A stretch of DNA of 64,000 bases, from NCBI GenBank assembly GCA_022819745.1, contig JAJEGS010000030.1, positions 82,179 through 146,178 of the forward strand. Reading direction: 5' to 3'. The translations under genes were made by a program, and so were the position numbers. Under the pieces are notes generated by a model that saw only the letters and a program-made list of their open reading frames with translations, made no database searches and had not been told where the DNA came from. Shown here one piece after another: positions 26,618-36,471 of the stretch; positions within the stretch are counted from its first letter, which is position 1; each line of letters begins with the position of its first letter. The DNA comes from Candidatus Latescibacterota bacterium (GTDB lineage Bacteria; Latescibacterota; UBA2968; UBA8231).

Positions 26618-29600
26618 GCTTGCTCCTCTTGTACAAAGACCTTCTTAATCCACACGAGAATGGCCGCGTTGACCACAAAAACCGCGGCGTAGATCAGTTG
26701 GACTGTCTCGTTGGGAATCAGCGAGAACCCAAGGCTGGCACCGGTAAAAATCGTCAGCGCGACCACGCCGGCGCACAGCACCGCAAACACCAAGCCGGAT
26801 TGCCAAGCCCACGCTGCGTGCCGATAGAGGCCATAGCCAATGGCCGCCGAGCCCAAGGCCGCGATCAATTTGACCTCGCCCTCAAAGACCGCCCCCTCAC
26901 TGGTAGCAATGATACCGCTGATGAAGAAGAACATCGCATTGCCCCAAAAGGTGTACACCAGCCACGACACAAAGCCGTCAGCATAGGTCTGATAGCCGCG
27001 CCGAAGCACCATGACCATGCCCGACAAAGCGACCGCAAACGGCACGATAAACACTGAGACCCAGAGAATGATCGCGCCCTGATTGCCGATCAGGTTGATG
27101 GGGTTAAAGGCGGGTTGCTTGTCGGCGATGGTCAGGCGGTCTTCGTCCTCAGTGAGCCAACTGACGCTGCCGAGGAATAGCTCGCCATTGGCCTGCTGGG
27201 CAAAGTATTGATTGGAGGCAAAATCCGCGTCGCCGATGACCACCAGTCGCGTCCGTCCCCCGGGTGCCAAGCTGGTGTCAGCATCTGCGGAGACGGCCAC
27301 ACCCAGCGGCACCGGGCCACGCATATCTACTTCTGGGTCGAAATCCACCTCGCCGCCCTCGCCCATTATGGGCGCTAGGTCCGCTTCGCCCCAACTGCTT
27401 TTGTGGGTGTACGCCAACGCGGCGATATCTGGCTCCTTGAGCCGGTGTTCGGTCATCTGCACCGAGCGCGCCAGCGGAAAGAAGCTCATCGTACCGCCGG
27501 ACAACTTTTCGGTGATCGGGTGATCGCCGTAGTTGATGACCACCGGCACCGAGACATCCGCGCCAAAGAGCTGGCCCAAGCCGCTCAGATCGACGACGAA
27601 GTCCTGCCCTAGCTCAACCGAGTACTCGTTCAGCAGTGCTTCAAGCCCGGTCGGCTGGCCCGGATCAAGCAAAAACAGCGCGCTGCCCCCGCGAGCCAAG
27701 TATTGCCCCAGCACCTCGGCCTCAGCCGCGGCAAAGTGCTCCTTCGGCCCCAAGACTACCACTAATGTAGCGTCGTCGGGCACCGGCTCTGCGAGCGTCA
27801 ATCCCCCTTCGACCGCGAAGTTTAGCTCCTTGAGGCGGCCTTTGAGGGTGGAATAGCCAAGCTCATCGACTTGGTCGAGTTCGGCCTCGCCGTGGCCGCT
27901 GGTGAAATAAGCCCTTAGCTCGCGGCCTTTGAGCGCCTTGAGAATGGCATTGCTCAACGCCTCTTCGCTTTGGGCGGTGATGCGCTCCGTGCGCACTTGC
28001 CCTTCGTCGATCACTTCAATAATCGAAGTCCCGCGCTCGCGGATATTGTTCTGCTCGACGCGCAGCCGGTTTTTCTGCGGATCGAGCAACTCGTAGTCGA
28101 AGTTGGACGACACATAGCTGTACTCCTTTAAGAGATCCTCAAAGCGCATGTTCTCCATCTCGCCCATGAAAGTCTTGACGCTGACGTACTGACCGTTGTC
28201 TGCGAGGGGTGAGAGAAGTCGGTGGGTATCGTCCGAGAGCGTAAACAGCGCGTCAGCCGTCATGTCCTTGCGGAGGTGGTAGCGGTCGCCGAGGAAGTTG
28301 ACCAGCGCGGCAATGCCGAGCGAAATCACAATGCCCAACCCGGCCGCGCTCAAGTCGGCCAAGCTCCAGCGCCCCTTGCGCGATACTACCACAATGCCGA
28401 CTAAGGCGATCAGCCCTGGGTAGAGCACCACGCTGAGCCAGAAGATCCACTCGCCATCGCTTTCAGTCAGGGCGATGGGGTTGTGGCCTGGCTCGCGGGG
28501 ACGGATCGAGATCAGGGCCTCGTCCTCGGCCAGCCAGCTCAGGGCGTTGAGCGCCAAGTCGCCGTTGCCCTGGACGCCGAAGTACTGGTTGGTAGCAAAG
28601 TCCGAATCCCCAAAGACCACCAAGCGTCCCCCCGCCTCAGTGTCGCGGGCTGCAACAGCCAAGGACACCGGCCCGGGCTGATCAACGCCCTCGTCGAGCT
28701 TGACCGTCTGATTGCCCTCAGTGGTGAGTACGCTCAAGTCGGTTTCGGCCCAACCGGCCTCCGACGTCATAACCAAGGCCCCTCCCTCGCGGCCGCTGCT
28801 CTCGTCAAAGCGCACTGAGCGCCCGAGTTGGAAGAAGGTCATCAAGCCCTGGTGCTTGCGCGTGACCGGATGGTCGCCGTAGGAAAGAGCGACCGGCGTA
28901 GTAAAATCGAGGCCGAAGAGCGAGCCAATGCCGCTGGTGTCAATGACGAAATCGTCGCCGACCGCTACCCCCCACTCGTCCAACAGCTCTGCTAAGCCGC
29001 TGTCGGCGAGCGGGTCCAAAAGCAACAACAGGGCACCGCCTGCTGCTAGATAGGAACGTATAGCCTCGACCTCCACCGGGAAGAAGGGCGTGCGCGGGCC
29101 AGCGATGACCAGCACGACACAATCTTCGGGCACCGCCCCCTCGCGGGCGAGAAAAAGCGAATCCTCGACCGCATAGTCGATCGCCCCCAATTGGACCTTT
29201 AACTGCTCTAGCCCATCGGGCTGACTGGCAAGCTGGCGCTCGCCGTGCCCCACCGTCAAGTAGATCCGGTCTTGGCGCTCGCGCGTCAGCTTGAGCAGCG
29301 AGTTGACGATCTCGCGCTCTTCGAGCTCGGTGATCTGCTGTTGTTTGTCGCCGCTTTCCAACACCAGCGTGTCGTAGCGGCGGATGCCGTAGTCCTCGGT
29401 GCGGCGCGGGTCGCGGTCTGGGTCGATGAATTCGTAGCTGAAGCGGGTGTTGTACGTCTCCAACTCGGCCAACAGCAGTTCGAGTTCGGCGTTTTCTCCC
29501 CCCTCCATAAAGGCGAGGGCATGAACATCCCGGTCCAGCGCCTTGAGCGTCTCCACCGTCAAATCGGCGAGGCTGTGTAGCTGACCCTCAGTCAGGTCGA

Positions 29601-29865
29601 AGCGCTCGGGATAGCGGTTGCCCAAAAAATTGACCATGGCCACAATGCCAAATACCATGATGCCGCCCCAAAAGGCGTTGAGCCAGCGGCCGTACTGGCG
29701 GAAGAGCGCCGGATTGAGCAGGCCGGCCGCGGCCACCATCAAGGCGCCGAGTGCCAAGTTGAAAAGCCCAACCGAGCCGCTCTCGGCATTGAGCAGATAG
29801 GCCAAGCCGCCCGCGACCATCAGCGCCGCGCCGACCAGCCCTAAGGGCGTGGTATATGCCTTCAT
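26614..29865 (-). CDS. Double-length GldG-like ABC transporter auxiliary protein (tandem duplication)
   Basis: 1083 residues from the ATG at 29865, preferred over 29880 because GGAGG lies eight bases upstream and the permease stop is just before it. Two GldG-type units are joined. Unit 1 is about residues 1-500 with helices, NFLGNRYPERFDLT, a soluble domain and GDSDFATNQYF. Unit 2 is about 500-960 with NFLGDRYHLRKDMT and GDADFASNQYF, followed by a further helical block (about 930-1075). Usual GldG proteins have one such unit (about 450-600 residues). The partners are the GldF-like permease and ABC ATPase upstream. In Bacteroidetes GldAFG serves gliding/secretion; elsewhere the family role is open. 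Confidence 0.85.
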   Translation of the reverse strand: MKAYTTPLGLVGAALMVAGGLAYLLNAESGSVGLFNLALGALMVAAAGLLNPALFRQYGRWLNAFWGGIMVFGIVAMVNFLGNRYPERFDLTEGQLHSLADLTVETLKALDRDVHALAFMEGGENAELELLLAELETYNTRFSYEFIDPDRDPRRTEDYGIRRYDTLVLESGDKQQQITELEEREIVNSLLKLTRERQDRIYLTVGHGERQLASQPDGLEQLKVQLGAIDYAVEDSLFLAREGAVPEDCVVLVIAGPRTPFFPVEVEAIRSYLAAGGALLLLLDPLADSGLAELLDEWGVAVGDDFVIDTSGIGSLFGLDFTTPVALSYGDHPVTRKHQGLMTFFQLGRSVRFDESSGREGGALVMTSEAGWAETDLSVLTTEGNQTVKLDEGVDQPGPVSLAVAARDTEAGGRLVVFGDSDFATNQYFGVQGNGDLALNALSWLAEDEALISIRPREPGHNPIALTESDGEWIFWLSVVLYPGLIALVGIVVVSRKGRWSLADLSAAGLGIVISLGIAALVNFLGDRYHLRKDMTADALFTLSDDTHRLLSPLADNGQYVSVKTFMGEMENMRFEDLLKEYSYVSSNFDYELLDPQKNRLRVEQNNIRERGTSIIEVIDEGQVRTERITAQSEEALSNAILKALKGRELRAYFTSGHGEAELDQVDELGYSTLKGRLKELNFAVEGGLTLAEPVPDDATLVVVLGPKEHFAAAEAEVLGQYLARGGSALFLLDPGQPTGLEALLNEYSVELGQDFVVDLSGLGQLFGADVSVPVVINYGDHPITEKLSGGTMSFFPLARSVQMTEHRLKEPDIAALAYTHKSSWGEADLAPIMGEGGEVDFDPEVDMRGPVPLGVAVSADADTSLAPGGRTRLVVIGDADFASNQYFAQQANGELFLGSVSWLTEDEDRLTIADKQPAFNPINLIGNQGAIILWVSVFIVPFAVALSGMVMVLRRGYQTYADGFVSWLVYTFWGNAMFFFISGIIATSEGAVFEGEVKLIAALGSAAIGYGLYRHAAWAWQSGLVFAVLCAGVVALTIFTGASLGFSLIPNETVQLIYAAVFVVNAAILVWIKKVFVQEEQA

Positions 29866-29867
29866 GC

Positions 29868-30650
29868 TCAGCGCCTCCATCTCCGCGATTCAATGACGCG
29901 CGTGGTCAAAAACAAGCAGAAAAACGTAAAGCTCAGGTAGAACACCACGTCCTTGGTGTCGATGACGCCGCGCTGGAAATCTTCGAGGTGTGCTATAAAG
30001 GAGAGGTACTGCAGAATTTTGGCGGCTGTCGGGCCAGCAAAGCTCGCCGACCAGTCGATGAGCCAGAACAGGAGCAACATGCCAAAAGTCAGCAGCACGG
30101 CGACGATCTGATTTTCAGTCAGCGCCGAGGCCAAGATGCCCACCGAGATAAAGGTCGCGCCGAGGAACAAGTAGCCTAAATAGCCGGAAAAAATCGGGCC
30201 CCAGTCGGGCGAGCCGTACACTTCGAGAATGAGAAAGTAGATCAGCGTCAGGCTGACGATGATGCCGTAGAGCGAAAAACAGGCAAAAAACTTGCCCAAC
30301 ATCACCTCGATGGTGCGCAGCGGCGAGGTCATCAGCAATTCGATGGTACCCGACTTCTTCTCCTCGGCAAACAGCCGCATGGTCAGCATTGGGATGACCA
30401 AGAGCCAGATGAAGTCCATGACCGCGAAGAATTGGGTGACGACCATCTCGTTGAGATTGAGCGCCGGCATCCCCCCCATCCCCATCTGCGCCCGCTGGCC
30501 AAACTGCAAACACCAGAGGTTGAACTGCATCAGGATGTTGCGAAACAGATAGCCCGAGAGAAACAGGAACACGCCAGCGATCACATAGGCGACCGGCGAA
30601 ACAAAATAGGAGCGCATCTCCTTGGTGTACACGGCGGCAAAATTACGCAT
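29868..30650 (-). CDS. ABC-2 type permease (GldF-like)
   Basis: 260 residues with six predicted membrane helices. The N terminus AVYTKEMRSYFVSPVAYVI and the cytoplasmic MRLFAEEKKSGTIELLMTSPL loop are hallmarks of ABC-2 permeases of the GldF/NosY kind; that loop contacts the ATPase. It starts 1 bp after the ATPase gene and ends 2 bp before the GldG-like start. It should form the membrane part of a three-component transporter with them. Substrate unknown. Confidence 0.87.
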   Translation of the reverse strand: MRNFAAVYTKEMRSYFVSPVAYVIAGVFLFLSGYLFRNILMQFNLWCLQFGQRAQMGMGGMPALNLNEMVVTQFFAVMDFIWLLVIPMLTMRLFAEEKKSGTIELLMTSPLRTIEVMLGKFFACFSLYGIIVSLTLIYFLILEVYGSPDWGPIFSGYLGYLFLGATFISVGILASALTENQIVAVLLTFGMLLLFWLIDWSASFAGPTAAKILQYLSFIAHLEDFQRGVIDTKDVVFYLSFTFFCLFLTTRVIESRRWRR

Positions 30651-30651
30651 T

Positions 30652-31584
30652 TTAAGCTGCTACCTCCTCGCTAGTCAGGCTCAGGAAAATGTCTTCGAGG
30701 GTCATGTCGAGCGGCCGCAACTCGCGCAGGCTGAAGCCGCTTTCCACGACCTTGCGGGTCAGGTCGTCGCGCACGTCGGCTCCGGGTGCGCTCGTCACCA
30801 CATACGCGCCCTCCTCACCACCGGCTTCCACTTCCAGCACGCCCTCTAGCTGGCCGATCATGCCCAGCACCTGCTCGCTGGGGCCGTCTATATGAGCGCG
30901 CAGCACCTCGCCCTCCTTGAGCTGGGCCATGAGGCTTTCGGGCGTGCCTTGGCCGGCGATGCGGCCGTTGTTGATGATCGCCACGTGCCCGCAGGTCATG
31001 CTCACTTCCGACAGGATGTGAGTGCTGAGAATGACCGTATGGTCGCCCCCCAGCCCCTTGATGACCTCGCGGATTTCAATGATCTGCTTGGGGTCGAGAC
31101 CCACAGTCGGCTCGTCGAGGATGAGCACCTCCGGCTCGTGGACGAGGGCCTGAGCTAAACCAACGCGCTGCCGGTAGCCCTTGGACAGATGGCCGATCAC
31201 CGTGTGCCGCTGGTGAGCGATGCCGGTTTTTTCCATGGTGTCGTCAATCCGGCTGTTGAGAGCCGCACTGGGCACGCCCTTGATTTTGGCCACGAAACGC
31301 AAATAGGCATCTACCGTCATATCGTGGTAGAGCGGTGGCTGTTCGGGCAGATAGCCGATGCGCTTGCGCACCTCCATAGATTCTTCTGCAATGTCGAAAC
31401 CAGCGACTTTGGCTTCGCCCTGCGAAGGTGGCAGATAACAGGTAAGTATGCGCATCGTCGTAGTCTTGCCCGCGCCATTTGGCCCGAGGAAACCGAGGAT
31501 GACGCCCTTGTCAACGTTGAAGGACACATTCTCCACGGCGACGACATCTCCGTAGTGTTTGGACAGTTCGCGTACTTCAATCAC
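30652..31584 (-). CDS. ABC transporter ATP-binding protein (GldA-like)
   Basis: 310 residues. Walker A GPNGAGKTT (near 36-44), Q-loop YLPEQPP, signature LSKGYRQRV, Walker B VLILDEPTVGLD, H-loop STHI. After about residue 220 comes the ACT-like C-terminal extension common in GldA and DrrA-type ATPases (VLRAHIDGPSEQ...). It sits between DUF58 (12 bp upstream) and the permease. It provides the energy for the GldF/GldG-like complex. Confidence 0.9.
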   Translation of the reverse strand: MIEVRELSKHYGDVVAVENVSFNVDKGVILGFLGPNGAGKTTTMRILTCYLPPSQGEAKVAGFDIAEESMEVRKRIGYLPEQPPLYHDMTVDAYLRFVAKIKGVPSAALNSRIDDTMEKTGIAHQRHTVIGHLSKGYRQRVGLAQALVHEPEVLILDEPTVGLDPKQIIEIREVIKGLGGDHTVILSTHILSEVSMTCGHVAIINNGRIAGQGTPESLMAQLKEGEVLRAHIDGPSEQVLGMIGQLEGVLEVEAGGEEGAYVVTSAPGADVRDDLTRKVVESGFSLRELRPLDMTLEDIFLSLTSEEVAA

Positions 31585-31596
31585 CGTACTTCCTCC

Positions 31597-32472
31597 TTAG
31601 TGTCGCTGCATCCGCGCGCGAAAAAAGTGAATGAGAGGTTCGACATAAGGGCGCGAAAAATCAATCGCGATTTCGTCAACGCCCGCTTTGTGCAATAAAT
31701 TACTGCGGCGCTCGGCCGCGGCCCGCTGTTCGGCGGCGAAAAACGCACGCACTCCTTCGTGGCCGCTATCGACGAGCACCTGTTGGCCGGTCTCGGCGTC
31801 TTGCAGGTTGATAAAACCAACATCGGGTAGCTCCCACTCGCGCGGGTCGCTCACCACCACGGCGATCAAGTCGTGTCGCTGGCTCATGTGCCGCAGCGCC
31901 GGCTCGTAGCCTTGGTCGAGAAAGTCGGAAATGACAAAGATCACGCTGCGGCGGTGCAAGACGCGACTGAGGTATTCCAAGGCACCGGCGATGGAGGTCT
32001 TGCGCCCCTGCGGCTGAAAGTACAGCAACTCGCGCAACACGCGCAGCACGTGCTTGCGCCCCTTTTTCGGCGGCACGAAAACCTCGACCTCGTCGGTGAA
32101 GATGAGCAGGCCCACGCGGTCGTTGTTCTTGATCGCGCTAAAGGCCAACAACGCCGAAACTTCGACCCCAATTTCCCCCTTCATCTGCTGCTGTGAGCCA
32201 AAGGCCCCGGACGCGCTGGCATCTACCACCAGTACGGCGGTCAGCTCGCGTTCTTCGTCGAATATTTTGATGAAGGGCGCTCCCACCCGCGCCGTCACGT
32301 TCCAGTCGATGTGGCGCACGTCGTCGCCGGGCTGGTATTCGCGCGCCTCGGCAAACTCCATCCCCCGCCCCTTGAACGCCGAGTGGTATTCGCCCGCGAA
32401 GAGGTTGTTCACCATGCTGCGGGTGTGAATCTCGATCAGGCGAACTTTGTCGAGTATCTCTTTGGGAATCAC
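31597..32472 (-). CDS. DUF58 domain protein (VWA-like)
   Basis: 291 residues. The DUF58 block GREYQPGDDVRHIDWNVTARVG is present at about 45-66, followed by a VWA-like domain with VVDASASGAFG and a downstream Asp (ISDFLDQGY). There is no membrane helix, so cytoplasmic or peripheral. DUF58 proteins nearly always follow MoxR genes and are thought to be its partners. It is 14 bp downstream of moxR. Confidence 0.9.
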   Translation of the reverse strand: MIPKEILDKVRLIEIHTRSMVNNLFAGEYHSAFKGRGMEFAEAREYQPGDDVRHIDWNVTARVGAPFIKIFDEERELTAVLVVDASASGAFGSQQQMKGEIGVEVSALLAFSAIKNNDRVGLLIFTDEVEVFVPPKKGRKHVLRVLRELLYFQPQGRKTSIAGALEYLSRVLHRRSVIFVISDFLDQGYEPALRHMSQRHDLIAVVVSDPREWELPDVGFINLQDAETGQQVLVDSGHEGVRAFFAAEQRAAAERRSNLLHKAGVDEIAIDFSRPYVEPLIHFFRARMQRH

Positions 32473-32486
32473 GGCGCGCCTCGGCT

Positions 32487-33503
32487 TCAGGGAACTTCGA
32501 TGTGGTCGAAAAGCTGTTGCACAATGTGATCGCTGTCGATTTCCTCGGCCTCGGCCTCGTACGAGGCGATGATCCGATGCCTGAGTACATCGGCCCCCAC
32601 GGCCTTGACATCTTCGGGGGTGACGTAGCCACGCCGCTGGATGAAGGCGTGGGCGCGCGCCGTGCGGACGAGAAAAATAGCGGCCCGCGGCGAGGCTCCG
32701 TACTCGATCAGTGGTGCCATATCGGCCAGCCCGTAGTCGGCCGGTCGCCGAGTGGCCTGGACGAGATCGACGATGTAATCCTTGACCTTGTCGTCGATAT
32801 AGACGATCTCCACCACCTCGCGCAAGCGGCGTATTTCGTCGATGCCCACCGTTTGCTCTACCTCAATCGGACTGTCGTTGGCCATGCGGTCCAATATCAG
32901 CCGCTCCTCGGCACGCGATGGGTAATCGACTTTCACCTTGAGCATGAAGCGATCGACTTGGGCCTCGGGTAGGGGGTAGGTTCCCTCTTGATCAATCGGG
33001 TTCTGGGTGGCCATGACCAAGAACGGATCGTCGAGGGCATAGGTTTCCTCGCCAATGGTCACCTGCCGCTCCTGCATGCACTCCAACAGCGCGCTCTGCA
33101 CTTTGGCTGGTGCTCGGTTTATTTCGTCGGCCAAGATCAAATGGGCGAAGATCGGGCCTTTCTTGGGTATGAAGATCCCTTGGTGCTGGTTGTAGATGGT
33201 GGTCCCGGTCAGATCCGCGGGCAAAAGATCGGGGGTAAACTGGATCCGCTTGAACTGGGCCGCTACGATCCTCGCCAGCGTCGCTACCGTCAGGGTCTTG
33301 GCTAGTCCAGGCACCCCTTCGAGGAGGATGTGGCCATTGCACAATAGCCCCATCAGGATTCGCTCTACCATGGTGCGTTGGCCGACGATGACCCGGTCCA
33401 TTTCCTGCAAGATGCGCTCTACCACCGCGCTCTCGCGCTGGACCTGCTCGCTAATGGCGTGGATGTCTATTGTTGTTTGCGTCATCGGCTGTAATCTCGA
33501 CAT
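32487..33503 (-). CDS. moxR: MoxR-family AAA+ ATPase
   Basis: 338 residues. Walker A GVPGLAKT, Walker B ILADEINRAP, sensor 1 MATQNPIDQEGTYPLPEAQ and the arginine-finger region VDRF are complete. MoxR ATPases act as chaperones that mature or regulate VWA proteins, which fits the DUF58, BatA and BatB genes downstream. An ATG at 33485 (MTQTTID) is an alternative start six codons in. It is the first gene of the locus, just after the terminator of the preceding gene. Confidence 0.92.
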   Translation of the reverse strand: MSRLQPMTQTTIDIHAISEQVQRESAVVERILQEMDRVIVGQRTMVERILMGLLCNGHILLEGVPGLAKTLTVATLARIVAAQFKRIQFTPDLLPADLTGTTIYNQHQGIFIPKKGPIFAHLILADEINRAPAKVQSALLECMQERQVTIGEETYALDDPFLVMATQNPIDQEGTYPLPEAQVDRFMLKVKVDYPSRAEERLILDRMANDSPIEVEQTVGIDEIRRLREVVEIVYIDDKVKDYIVDLVQATRRPADYGLADMAPLIEYGASPRAAIFLVRTARAHAFIQRRGYVTPEDVKAVGADVLRHRIIASYEAEAEEIDSDHIVQQLFDHIEVP

Positions 33504-33520
33504 GCTTAGGCTTCAGCCAA

Positions 33521-33552
33521 TAAAAAACCGCCCTGCGGATTCGCAAGCGGCT
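33521..33552 (-). terminator. Intrinsic terminator between the TPR lipoprotein gene and moxR
   Basis: On the minus strand the GC-rich arms pair around the loop at 33538-33541 (CCGCTTGCG with CGCAGGGCGG, one bulge) and run into TTTTTTA. It follows the gene at 33594-34085 and separates it from moxR, which suggests that the moxR-bat locus has its own promoter close by or overlapping. Confidence 0.75.
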
Positions 33553-33593
33553 GGGCCCATCTGCCTCAAACCTCTATGGCAACTTCTAACGTG

Positions 33594-34085
33594 TTAAGGA
33601 GCGGCAGCTTCGTCCTGAAATTGAACCCATTCTTGAGGAGTGCGTCCAACGTTGGGCAACAGGTGCCGGGCGCTGGCCGCGAGTTCGGAATCCGGGTAAT
33701 TCTCAATCACGCGCTGATAGGCCCGCCGCGCTTGCGCTAGGTCGCGGATGTGCTCCTCGTATATAAAGGCGATCATAAATTGGGCTTCGTCGCCGTGCTC
33801 GCTAGCGGGATATTCGGCCAACACGCGTTCGTAATAGCTAATGGCCTCCTGCATCTTCCCTTGCTGCTGGGCCAAGCCGGCGAGTTTTCTCAGCGCCTCC
33901 GGTGCCTTGGGAGATTGGCCAAAGCGTTCGATAAAAGCCGTAAAATGCGCGACCGCTTGGTCGGCCGTGGCGGGATCAACCGCCGCGGCCTCGCCGGCCG
34001 CGAACAGCTCTTCAGCGCTTTGCTGACCGCAACCTGTCCACCAAGACCCGGCGATAAATATTCCCAGTAATATCCTCGACCACAT
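33594..34085 (-). CDS. TPR lipoprotein (BamD/YbgF-like)
   Basis: 163 residues. Signal sequence with lipobox WWTGC (Cys19), so probably a lipoprotein. Two or three TPR units follow (EALRKLAGLAQQQGKMQEAISYYERVL; HGDEAQFMIAFIYEEHIRDLAQARRAYQRVI with ENYPDSELA), of the type in BamD and in tol-pal TPR proteins. It is shorter than BamD (about 240) and may be a general envelope TPR protein. It has its own terminator. Confidence 0.78.
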   Translation of the reverse strand: MWSRILLGIFIAGSWWTGCGQQSAEELFAAGEAAAVDPATADQAVAHFTAFIERFGQSPKAPEALRKLAGLAQQQGKMQEAISYYERVLAEYPASEHGDEAQFMIAFIYEEHIRDLAQARRAYQRVIENYPDSELAASARHLLPNVGRTPQEWVQFQDEAAAP

Positions 34086-34120
34086 CTATAATTTAACCGA
34101 GCATCGCACGGGAAAGTTCC

Positions 34121-34408
34121 TCAATCGGCTTTGGCGACATTCGCTTTGCTATCGCCCTTTTTGTCGCCTGCCTTGCTGCTGCCGCTGTCTTTATCGGCCT
34201 TAGCCGCCTTCTGGTATCCATCGCTGCGATAGTCCGTTATGTAAAAGCCCGTCCCCTTGAAAAGCAGGCCGCCGCCCATGCCGATGAGCCGCTTGACCGG
34301 GCCTTTACAACTTGCTTCCGGGCAGGTTTGGCGCGGCTCGGCCGTAATGCTTTGAAACTCTTCAAACCGGTGGCCGCACTGCTGACATTCGTATTCGTAT
34401 GTGGGCAT
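34121..34408 (-). CDS. FmdB-family zinc-ribbon protein
   Basis: 95 residues from the ATG at 34408 ([19 protein letters not shown], the standard FmdB start); the frame upstream is unrelated. Four Cys (CQQCG and CPEASC) form a zinc ribbon. VKRLIGMGG and [11 protein letters not shown] are family features. The tail is Lys/Asp/Ser-rich. FmdB proteins are small putative regulators of unknown target. Confidence 0.88.
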   Translation of the reverse strand: MPTYEYECQQCGHRFEEFQSITAEPRQTCPEASCKGPVKRLIGMGGGLLFKGTGFYITDYRSDGYQKAAKADKDSGSSKAGDKKGDSKANVAKAD

Positions 34409-34434
34409 GGCGTTGGCTCTCGTTATAACTAAAA

Positions 34435-34464
34435 ATACAAACTTATTAATATAAATTCGGTCAA
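34435..34464 (-). promoter_or_regulatory. Possible promoter of the fmdB-like gene
   Basis: TTGACC (34464-34459) and TTGTAT (34440-34435) with an 18-base spacer lie in a clearly AT-rich 56-bp gap before the start codon. The -10 match is weak; AT content and position are the main support. Confidence 0.28.
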
Positions 34465-36471
34465 CTAGGGACGCAATACTTGGCGATGCATTGAGTCCCA
34501 TCCGGCGGCACCCATTTCCGGGAGATCGCCCGTGCCGAGGGAGCGCACCTTGTCGTGCTCGATTTTGAGCAAGGTCAGCGCGCTATTGGAGCGCACATCC
34601 GGGGACAGAGAAATGGTGCCCGAGGCTCCTTGGTAGAAACGGACCGTAGCCAACCACTCAATTAGCGCGGCTGGATCGCGGTGCCCCTGCTCCCACCCGT
34701 CAATGAGCAAGCGGGTGGCGTCGTAACCAGCCGCCGCGTAGTGTGGGTCGCGGCGGAATTGCTTGCGAAAGTTGCTGACAAACGACTGCTCAGCCGCGGA
34801 CTCGGCCTGCCGCGCGGAAACGAAAATGACCCCGTCGAAATTTTTGCGCTCGCCCGGGCGCATCTGCCGGATGGCTTCGGGATCCCACCAAGCATCGTTG
34901 CCGAGGACTTGGGTCTGCAAGCGGTGAAAATGCACCTGCGGCGCGATCGTCTTGGCGTCCGCAAAGTTCTCGACCACCACCACCACCCCGTCGATGGTGT
35001 CGATAAACATGTCCGCTTTTAGCTCTTCCTCGACTTTTAGCTCTTCTTCGACCACCTCAAGCGTGTCGGGCGGCGGCGGTCTCAGCGCAAAACCAGCCTT
35101 GCGAATCTCCTCGAAGACGTAGCGGAAATCCGTGGTCTTTTCGGGCACATACCAATCGCTGTGCGCGATCTGGCCGCCGTTGCGCTCGGCAATGCGGGTA
35201 AACTCGCGCGCGAAATCCCAGCCGTAGTCGCTGAGAGGGGAAATAATCGCCAAGTGCTCCAAGCCGAGGACGAGAGTCGCGTACTCGCCCAACAGACGCG
35301 CTTGTGTTTTCGAGACTGTGCTCAACTGGAAAATACTGTGGCCGAGCGAATCCAAGCCGCTCTGTCGAGCCAGCGGCACCAGCAGGGGAACGCCAGCGCG
35401 CCCCGCGACCGTGGCCGCCACCACGCTTTCTCTGCTCCAGAGCGGGCCGACGATGGCCACGACGCCTTGATCCAGCAACCGCTGGGCACCGTATGCCACG
35501 CGCAACAAACCGCTGGCCAGGCTTTCGCTAATGTCGCTGCTGTGATCGGTAGCGATGGGTAAATTCCCGTAGTCAATCCCGGTATCGTCAACTACCAGTT
35601 CAAAGGGACTGCCGGCCTCCCGATTGGCCAACAGTACGCCCTGGCGGAGTTCCTCGCCGTACTGTTGGTCCGGCCCAGTAAGCGGCAGAAGTAAGCCCAA
35701 CCGGGGCGATTCCGAACCAACGCGCGGGCTATATGCGGTCAGATCACTCCCCCAGACGGCGGCTATCGGAGCGAATATGCCACTGACGACGCTGTCGCGA
35801 TAAGTCTGCATCGCCTGGGCGGCTTCCTCTTGCCAGCCGAGGCGCTGATACCAGCGCGCCCGGCCGAAGAACAGGGCCTCGCGCAGCCGCCCAGCCCCTA
35901 CGGCCTGACGCAGACGCGTCCGCTCTTGTTCTTTTAGTTGTCCGTTCCAATACATGGCCGCCAACCGCTCGGCTGCTTGGGCTTGAATGCCAAGCGGGGC
36001 TTGCGTGGCCAACAAACGACCGTACTGGGATGCGGCCTCAAAGTAGTGCTTGCTGTTGAAAAACGAGTCGCCAATCAACAGCCGGGCATTGGGCAGGTAG
36101 CGGCTGGTAGGAAACCTACGCTGCAAGACCAAGGCTGCGTCGATGGCTTCGGCAAAGCGCCCTAAGCGGTACATGGCTTTTCCCACGAGGAACTGACCGG
36201 CACTGGACCGCTGATTAATTGGGAACTCCGCTAGCTGCCGCAGATGATTGAGAGCTTCGTCGAAACGCCCCTGTTTATAAGCTGCAAGCCCATTGCCAAA
36301 AACCTTTTCGGCGTCGGCCGAATACGTCCACGTGCGCGCCTGACCTTCGGCGAAGTTCGGCATCAGCACCGCCGCAAAGACCACGCATACGTAGCGAGCA
36401 ATGTACTGCCGACAACGGGGCCTAGGTTGTCCGCATCTGAGAGGACGAGTATATTTTTTACGCCACGGCAT
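34465..36471 (-). CDS. TPR plus periplasmic-binding-fold envelope protein (LpoA-like)
   Basis: 668 residues from the ATG at 36471, supported by AAAGG and AAGGTTGG upstream; an in-frame start lies at 36504. A long N terminus leads into a hydrophobic signal ([17 protein letters not shown]). Residues about 50-225 are TPR-like helices ([37 protein letters not shown]). Residues about 235-660 form a type I periplasmic-binding domain ([58 protein letters not shown]). The same order occurs in LpoA, the activator of penicillin-binding protein 1A, so a cell-wall role is possible; an amino-acid-binding role is less likely. Confidence 0.75.
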   Translation of the reverse strand: MPWRKKYTRPLRCGQPRPRCRQYIARYVCVVFAAVLMPNFAEGQARTWTYSADAEKVFGNGLAAYKQGRFDEALNHLRQLAEFPINQRSSAGQFLVGKAMYRLGRFAEAIDAALVLQRRFPTSRYLPNARLLIGDSFFNSKHYFEAASQYGRLLATQAPLGIQAQAAERLAAMYWNGQLKEQERTRLRQAVGAGRLREALFFGRARWYQRLGWQEEAAQAMQTYRDSVVSGIFAPIAAVWGSDLTAYSPRVGSESPRLGLLLPLTGPDQQYGEELRQGVLLANREAGSPFELVVDDTGIDYGNLPIATDHSSDISESLASGLLRVAYGAQRLLDQGVVAIVGPLWSRESVVAATVAGRAGVPLLVPLARQSGLDSLGHSIFQLSTVSKTQARLLGEYATLVLGLEHLAIISPLSDYGWDFAREFTRIAERNGGQIAHSDWYVPEKTTDFRYVFEEIRKAGFALRPPPPDTLEVVEEELKVEEELKADMFIDTIDGVVVVVENFADAKTIAPQVHFHRLQTQVLGNDAWWDPEAIRQMRPGERKNFDGVIFVSARQAESAAEQSFVSNFRKQFRRDPHYAAAGYDATRLLIDGWEQGHRDPAALIEWLATVRFYQGASGTISLSPDVRSNSALTLLKIEHDKVRSLGTGDLPEMGAAGWDSMHRQVLRP

